DNA of 9,936 nt from JABFRJ01 sp964389095. Lineage in GTDB: Bacteria > Pseudomonadota > Alphaproteobacteria > Rhizobiales > Hyphomicrobiaceae. The stretch is taken from positions 1 through 9,936 of the forward strand of contig CAYMEB010000178.1 in the NCBI GenBank assembly GCA_964389095.1. Direction: 5' to 3'. Position 1 is the stretch's first letter; each line of letters opens with the position of its first letter. The notes beneath the pieces were generated by a model. It searched no databases. It was not told the DNA's origin and was given only the letters and a program-made list of their open reading frames with translations. A program made the position numbers and the translations under genes. Shown in pieces: positions 5,700 to 9,936 of this stretch.

Positions 5700-7795
5700 A
5701 CTGGGAAATCTCCGCCGTCCGCGTCGGTTACTCCAGGAAGTCCGCTCGACAGACTCTCGATGTTCCAAAGATCTGCGCGGGCTGCGGCAGCCGACAGGAG
5801 TGCGAGCGGATCACTGCGGGATGTCTGAACCAGCAGGTGACGCATCGCACGACTGCATGCGACAAACAGGAGTCGACGGCGCACTTCGTCTGCGGACTCG
5901 GGATCGTCCTTGGGCCCGAAGAAACCGATCGTGTCGCCGGTCAGTCCAACGACGGCCACGACAGGAAACTGCAGCCCCTTGGCGGAATGGATCGTCAAGA
6001 TCTTCACGCCGCGGTGCTGAAGTTCCACGTCGTTGGACTCGAAGAACCTGGCATTGAGGTATTTCGGCAGCGCCGCTGCCCACTCGTTGCCCAAACTCTT
6101 TGTGGGGACCAGGATCGCGCAGCAGCCAAAGCCGACACGTTCCTGCACAGCACTGTCCTCTAGGAAACCGACCACACGATTCAGGGCCACGGCATCGAGC
6201 AGATTGCCGTCGACATTCACCAACGTAGGTTTGGAGCCAGTGATGCAACGCGAGTCGACATTCAGAGTCTCCCTGTCGACAGTCGAACCTTTAGGTGCGA
6301 ACAGCGCTACTGCGGCCGCGATCGATGCCGTATTGCGGTGATTGCGCTTCAGCACCGTGGATCGACCCTGAAAGCGTAGATCATCCGAGATGGATTTCCA
6401 GGATGTACCGGTGTTGTAGATCCCTTGATTGACGTCCGCCGTGAGAAACAGATTCGCGGGCGTCTTGCAAAGCTTCATGCACAGGCGAATCTGAATCGGC
6501 CTGAGGTCTTGTGCCTCGTCGATGAACACATAGTCGTAATGCGCCTCGGCCTTCGCCTGTGCATGGTTTGCCGATCTCGCAAATGTGGTCAATTGTCTTT
6601 CTGTCAGCAATTTCGTCAACGCTATGTGCAGATCCCAGATGTACTGCCGCCTTTCCTTGTAGAGAGGCGCAGCTCCGTGCCGCGCGAGATCGAAGTATTG
6701 TTCTGGCTTCGTCAGTCCGAATCCGCAGATGAAGCCCTCGATCTCATCGAACAGAAAATCAACCTTGTCGTTGTTGACAATCCCCCGATCGTCACTGTAC
6801 GGACATCTCTCCGGCACGCGTTGAATTGCCTCTCGGACGATTTCCCGTCTCTTGTCCACGTCGTCCAAAATGTTGTACCGACGATTGTCGTACTTACGTA
6901 CCAACTGATTGATCGTCGCCAATGAAATGTTTCGAGAAGCACGCTCTCCCCAGGCAGCAAGTAAGGTCTCGGAGGTACGTCGCAAAGCGCGCGTGAACGT
7001 CGTGAAGAGCACCTGCGGGGGCTTGGCCTTGTCAAAGAGGGTGGGGGGCACGGAAAGTATCTCGTGGATGCAGTACAGGGCGATGGTCGACTTGCCAGAT
7101 CCTGGCCCACCTTTCAGCAGCCACGGGCCACCTGCCGAGTCAGGCCGTCGTTGCAGAGTGTTTGAAAAGCGATTGAGCACGGTGGACTGTTCGGGTTCGA
7201 GCGCGAGCAGAAAGTGATCAAGCTGCTGGCCAAGGATTTCTTGGTTGGAGTCGATCTGTCGCGTTGAACCCCGAGTGACTTCCGAGAGGGTCTTCGGCAG
7301 AAGGCACTGAAGTAGGGACGAGACCAGCTCGCCACCGAGGTGCTCTTCGCACTCAAGAATGGTGCGTGGGGCAAGCGGCTTGTCCTTCAGCAGGGGCCAA
7401 AATTTCTCGTCGAGACCCCATTCGTCAAGCAGTGCGGCCGAGAACGTCCGAGTCTTGGAAGCTTTGGCCGTGTCGGAGGTCAAGAGGCGCTTCTGAATCG
7501 CCTTGAAATCGCCCAACATCCATAGCGTGACACGCTTGCTGTTCTCGTCGACCTCGAACACAAGAACGGATGATTTGGTCAGGGAGCATGAACGAAAATT
7601 CGGTCCGATTGAAGTCAGATCCGTGAAGCGGGAGTCGGCGACCGCGCTGATGCTCGGCTGATCCGTGAGAATCTGGCGCGCCCATCCAGAAAATGCACCC
7701 TTTGCTGCATCGGGAGCGCGGCTGAGATCTGAATGCCAGTCGTCCTTGAAGCAAAGTGAATACCGATCTGTCTCCACTGATTTGATGGTGCCCAT
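5696..7795 (-). CDS. SF1 (UvrD-like) helicase with RelE-like N-terminal region
   Basis: A 699-residue protein, first gene of the operon. Motor motifs are complete: Walker A GGPGSGKST (229-237), motif Ia VLFTTFTRALRR, Walker B VFIDEAQD (423-430), motif III TADVNQGIY (452-460), motif IV NHRNT (485-489), motif V LTIHSAKGLQFPVV (600-613) and motif VI LLFVACSRAMRHLLVQ (642-657). The SAKGLQFP and VACSRA forms are typical of UvrD/Rep relatives. Residues about 10-105 (YSLCFKDDWHSDLSRAP, a helix, then NFRSCSL and SVLVFEVDENSKRVTLWML) read like a RelE fold but lack the clear Arg/Tyr end seen in the operon's other helicase. No nuclease motif is visible. The first in-frame ATG (7795) follows an AGGGGG. 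A TTG at 7879 would add 28 residues but would start inside the probable promoter. Its stop overlaps the PIWI gene's TTG start. Confidence 0.9.
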   Translation of the reverse strand: MGTIKSVETDRYSLCFKDDWHSDLSRAPDAAKGAFSGWARQILTDQPSISAVADSRFTDLTSIGPNFRSCSLTKSSVLVFEVDENSKRVTLWMLGDFKAIQKRLLTSDTAKASKTRTFSAALLDEWGLDEKFWPLLKDKPLAPRTILECEEHLGGELVSSLLQCLLPKTLSEVTRGSTRQIDSNQEILGQQLDHFLLALEPEQSTVLNRFSNTLQRRPDSAGGPWLLKGGPGSGKSTIALYCIHEILSVPPTLFDKAKPPQVLFTTFTRALRRTSETLLAAWGERASRNISLATINQLVRKYDNRRYNILDDVDKRREIVREAIQRVPERCPYSDDRGIVNNDKVDFLFDEIEGFICGFGLTKPEQYFDLARHGAAPLYKERRQYIWDLHIALTKLLTERQLTTFARSANHAQAKAEAHYDYVFIDEAQDLRPIQIRLCMKLCKTPANLFLTADVNQGIYNTGTSWKSISDDLRFQGRSTVLKRNHRNTASIAAAVALFAPKGSTVDRETLNVDSRCITGSKPTLVNVDGNLLDAVALNRVVGFLEDSAVQERVGFGCCAILVPTKSLGNEWAAALPKYLNARFFESNDVELQHRGVKILTIHSAKGLQFPVVAVVGLTGDTIGFFGPKDDPESADEVRRRLLFVACSRAMRHLLVQTSRSDPLALLSAAAARADLWNIESLSSGLPGVTDADGGDFPV

Positions 7796-7849
7796 GGGAC
7801 CCCCTGACTGCTGCGAATGTGACACGGCGATTGAACCCGCGACCACCAC

Positions 7850-7879
7850 ACGATACCGATCATGGGTTGGCGTTGACAA
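7850..7879 (-). promoter_or_regulatory. Candidate sigma70-type promoter for the Argonaute operon
   Basis: On the minus strand TTGTCA (7879-7874, five of six to TTGACA) is followed after 18 bases by TATCGT (7855-7850, four of six to TATAAT), about 55 bp upstream of the first helicase's ATG. On the plus strand the same bases read TTGACA (7873-7878), so the two divergent transcription units may share a -35 region. No good plus-strand -10 follows at 17 bases, but an extended element TGGTACAGT (7901-7909) lies further down. Confidence 0.4.
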
Positions 7880-7895
7880 GCACTCATGACTTGGT

Positions 7896-7936
7896 GTTGC
7901 TGGTACAGTTTTCGGGCAACCATTGGTTTAGGTTGC
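7896..7936 (+). promoter_or_regulatory. Alternating hairpin arms in the NERD-helicase leader
   Basis: GTTGC (7896-7900) can pair with GCAAC (7916-7920), and the overlapping GCAACC (7916-7921) can pair instead with GGTTGC (7931-7936). The two hairpins are mutually exclusive and end just before the AGGA Shine-Dalgarno (7943-7946) of the NERD-helicase gene. As DNA the same arms could be operator half-sites. The stems are only 5-6 bp, so this is tentative. Confidence 0.3.
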
Positions 7937-7954
7937 TTGCTCAGGAAGTCTTAA

Positions 7955-9730
7955 ATGGCCCGCATGCTGCCGCGGTTGACCGCGAACCAGATCCGAGACT
8001 CCGCCGCTGAGCGCGTGGTGTATCAGGCGCTCCAGAAACAACTGCCATCGGATGCAGTGGTGATATTCCGTACTGCCTTGTTCGGCGATGCCTTGAGTGG
8101 TCGCAAGATTGACCTCGAGGCGGACTTCGTGATCGTCTGGCCTGGTCAAGGAATCCTTGTCGTTGAGGTGAAGGGTGGTGGGGTCAAGAAGGACCGCGAG
8201 ACCGGACACTGGCATTCGGTTGATCGTCATGGCAGAGAGCATGAGATCAAGGATCCGTTCGAGCAGGCCAAGCGACAGCGGTATCACATCCTCAGGGGTC
8301 TGCAGAGTGACCCTCGGTGGAACAAACGACACTCGGGCATGGTGGTCATGGGACATGCCGTGTTGTTTCCAGACGTGGCAGTTGATCGCAGTTTTTCGGC
8401 CGCAGGCAGGCCGCTTGCGATCATTGGCGGTGTCGATGAGCTGCGGGACATGCGTAGTTGGGTCTTGGGAGCTCTTGACTACATGCGCGGGTCACAGCGT
8501 GATTGGGCCGAGGTCACGCACGACACCGTGACGATTGCCGAATCGCTCCTTTGCGGCGCGATTGATGTCAAGCCACTACTGTCAGCCCAGCTCCGGGCTG
8601 AAGACGAGATCCGGATTCGTCTCACCAACGAGCAGGCAATGATGTTGAGAGTTGCTGGGAACGCCAAGAAGCTTCTTGTCGATGGGGGTGCCGGTACAGG
8701 CAAGACGGTGATCGCTCTGGCGCGTGCCAAGGAGTGTGCGAAGCAGGGGCAGCGCACCCTGTTGCTGTGCTATCAAAGGCGATTAGGAGAGATGCTTGCG
8801 CATAATTGCCAGAAGCAACGCAATCTCCGCGCCTGCACTTTTCACAAGCTTTGTGAAGACGCGTGCCGCGAGGCTTGTGCGACATCCGGCATGCAGCTGC
8901 GGAGTCGGATCAAGCAGCACCTTTCGGAGCAGCAAAGACAACTTTCGCTTGACGACCAGTTTGCCGCCCAGCTCTTGGTTGCGGCTGAACGCAACCCCGA
9001 ATTTCGCTTCGACTCGATCATTGTTGACGAGGCTCAGATGATGCGGCCGATGGCGTGGATGGCGATCCAAGCACTGCTCAAGAGCGAAGAGTCTCACCTG
9101 ACCGTTTTTCGAGATCCGGAGCAGTCGTGGCGCTTTGGTTCGAGAAGCGCGAGTCAGCCAGGATTAGAGGAGATCATCAAAGGCTTCATGCCGCTGAGCC
9201 TGTGGCGGAACTGTCGAAACACGGCGGTGATTCATGAACTTGCATATCGCAGATATCGGGGGAAACCGGTCGACCCGCCAAGCGATCTCGCGGGTGAATC
9301 GCCGGAGTTCCTGCGGGCACCCGAACTTGCCTTTCAAGATGCTGCCGAGTTCGAGCATGCCCACGCGGCGTGGGTCGAGCAGATTGTTGGACAAGTGCGA
9401 GAAGTAGTGCTTCGGTGGGTACTTGCTGGCAAGGTTCCGAAACACCAGGTCGCAGTTCTGCTTTGCAGCAGTGCTGACGCGTTCAAGGCGGCCTTCAGAC
9501 GCCTGCCTGATCCGAAGGACTTCTGGGCAATCGCCGCAAGTGATGAGCACCCTGGCGTTCGAGTTGAGACGCTGCGACGCTACCAAGGGCTGGAGGCCGA
9601 ATGCGTGATCTTGGTGCTGCCTGACAAATTGCGGTCGAAGGACCGCAGGCAGGCTATGTACATCGGCCCGACCCGCGCCCGCTCGCGTCTAGTCGTGATT
9701 GCTCGCGATCTTGCGAAAGTTCAGCGCTGA
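7955..9730 (+). CDS. NERD nuclease-SF1 helicase fusion
   Basis: A 591-residue protein divergent from the Argonaute operon. Residues about 12-115 are a NERD (nuclease-related) domain. It begins with SAAERVVYQAL (Glu19), then LEADFVIV (Asp57) and LVVEVKGG (Glu71, Lys73), matching the D-ExK restriction-like core, and FEQAKRQ (Gln104). The motor follows: Walker A GGAGTGKT (244-251), Walker B IIVDEAQMM (355-363), motif IV LWRNCRNT (416-423), motif V TLRRYQGLEAECVIL (539-553) and motif VI YIGPTRARSRLVVIA (569-583). Motif III is RDPEQSWRF (386-394), where UvrD-type proteins usually have a GDxxQ form. This is a common architecture in bacterial accessory and defence regions, where it probably couples translocation to DNA cleavage. 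A good AGGA lies eight bases before the ATG. The shared control region suggests it belongs to the same system as the Argonaute operon. Confidence 0.9.
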   Translation: MARMLPRLTANQIRDSAAERVVYQALQKQLPSDAVVIFRTALFGDALSGRKIDLEADFVIVWPGQGILVVEVKGGGVKKDRETGHWHSVDRHGREHEIKDPFEQAKRQRYHILRGLQSDPRWNKRHSGMVVMGHAVLFPDVAVDRSFSAAGRPLAIIGGVDELRDMRSWVLGALDYMRGSQRDWAEVTHDTVTIAESLLCGAIDVKPLLSAQLRAEDEIRIRLTNEQAMMLRVAGNAKKLLVDGGAGTGKTVIALARAKECAKQGQRTLLLCYQRRLGEMLAHNCQKQRNLRACTFHKLCEDACREACATSGMQLRSRIKQHLSEQQRQLSLDDQFAAQLLVAAERNPEFRFDSIIVDEAQMMRPMAWMAIQALLKSEESHLTVFRDPEQSWRFGSRSASQPGLEEIIKGFMPLSLWRNCRNTAVIHELAYRRYRGKPVDPPSDLAGESPEFLRAPELAFQDAAEFEHAHAAWVEQIVGQVREVVLRWVLAGKVPKHQVAVLLCSSADAFKAAFRRLPDPKDFWAIAASDEHPGVRVETLRRYQGLEAECVILVLPDKLRSKDRRQAMYIGPTRARSRLVVIARDLAKVQR

Positions 9731-9742
9731 GGCGAAGCGCTG
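9722..9742 (+). terminator. Possible hairpin terminator after the NERD-helicase gene
   Basis: CAGCGC (9722-9727) and GCGCTG (9737-9742) form a 6-bp GC-rich stem with a 9-base loop that contains the TGA stop. The following bases are only moderately T-rich (GTTTCGGTTCTTT), so termination may be weak. The two AGCGCTG copies are also a direct repeat. Confidence 0.3.
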
Positions 9743-9832
9743 CAGGTTTCGGTTCTTTCCGGAGTTTCGTGGATAATCCGACGTGGCGATGTGTCCCAAT
9801 TGCGTCCCGCGCACCGGCCGACACTTCCCCTC

Positions 9833-9936
9833 ATGCCGAACTTCCCTCTCTGCGCGCTCCTCCCTCTTCGCCTCACCCTCGTCGCCGCGCTGCTCGCCGC
9901 ACTCTCGTGCCCGCCCGCCGCGGCCGACGACGCGAT
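9833..9936 (+). CDS. N-terminus of a secreted or exported protein (partial)
   Basis: An ATG opens a frame that runs off the window after 34 codons. The translation has a short basic/polar start (Arg13), a hydrophobic core (LTLVAALLAALS) and a small-residue AAA-DD boundary around residues 29-33. This is a convincing Sec signal peptide with signal peptidase I cleavage near residue 31. The Cys at residue 25 is not in a good lipobox. The GC content is much higher than in the helicase genes. No clear Shine-Dalgarno precedes the ATG, and in-frame GTG (9791) and TTG (9800) starts exist upstream but would bury the signal peptide. The mature protein's function cannot be seen. It is probably an ordinary chromosomal gene marking the right boundary of the Argonaute region. 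Confidence 0.55.
   Translation, partial: MPNFPLCALLPLRLTLVAALLAALSCPPAAADDA

Noticed and set aside
7796..7879. TTG start giving a 28-residue longer first helicase
   Set aside because: It would start at the -35 element of the probable promoter, has no ribosome-binding site, and the first ATG (7795) has AGGGGG upstream.
9785..9812. Repeated GTCCC units (GTCCCAATTGCGTCCC) as a possible attachment site
   Set aside because: Only one occurrence is visible, with no integrase, tRNA or matching copy elsewhere in the window.
1..9936. CRISPR array, tRNA, rRNA or insertion sequence
   Set aside because: I saw no regularly spaced repeats, cloverleaf-like segment, transposase motif or terminal inverted repeats.

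Overview
The window looks like chromosomal DNA from a high-GC bacterium. All genes are bacterial in style: they are densely packed, several overlap by four bases, and Shine-Dalgarno sequences and occasional TTG starts are present. The far right end starts a Sec-type signal peptide, so the cell has an exported proteome. The very G- or C-rich flanks would fit a Planctomycetota/Phycisphaerae-like genome, but that is a guess and I cannot place the organism from sequence alone.

Layout. Left flank (1-787): a G-rich stretch, then a plus-strand gene for a small two-lobed aspartyl-protease-like protein with two DTG motifs. Centre (878-7795, minus strand): a compact five-gene operon, read right to left. 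Gene 1 is a superfamily 1 (UvrD-like) helicase with a RelE-like fold at its N-terminus. Gene 2 is a short Argonaute/PIWI protein with an apparently complete D-E-D-D catalytic tetrad. Gene 3 is a second SF1 helicase with a clearer RelE-like N-terminal domain and an unassigned C-terminal extension. Gene 4 is a 67-residue helical protein. Gene 5 is a coiled-coil protein with a C-terminal GGGVWV-type domain. Three of the four junctions are 4-bp stop/start overlaps (TTGA, ATGA, ATGA) and the fourth is a 36-bp gap, so co-transcription and translational coupling are very likely. Right (7955-9730, plus strand): a NERD-nuclease/SF1-helicase fusion transcribed divergently from the operon across a 159-bp shared control region. 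Right edge (9833-9936): the start of a secreted protein that runs off the window.

How it may work together (inference). A guide-dependent nuclease (PIWI), three different SF1 motors, one carrying a NERD nuclease and two carrying RelE-like modules, and a coiled-coil scaffold look like a multi-component nucleic-acid surveillance or anti-invader system centred on Argonaute. The helicases could unwind DNA for guide loading or target access, the NERD nuclease could degrade or make guides, and the RelE-like modules could touch ribosomes or RNA, or serve as binding platforms. I do not recognise this gene combination as a named system. It differs from the PIWI-RE/DinG and short-pAgo/effector arrangements I know. 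No integrase, transposase, tRNA, rRNA or CRISPR array is visible.
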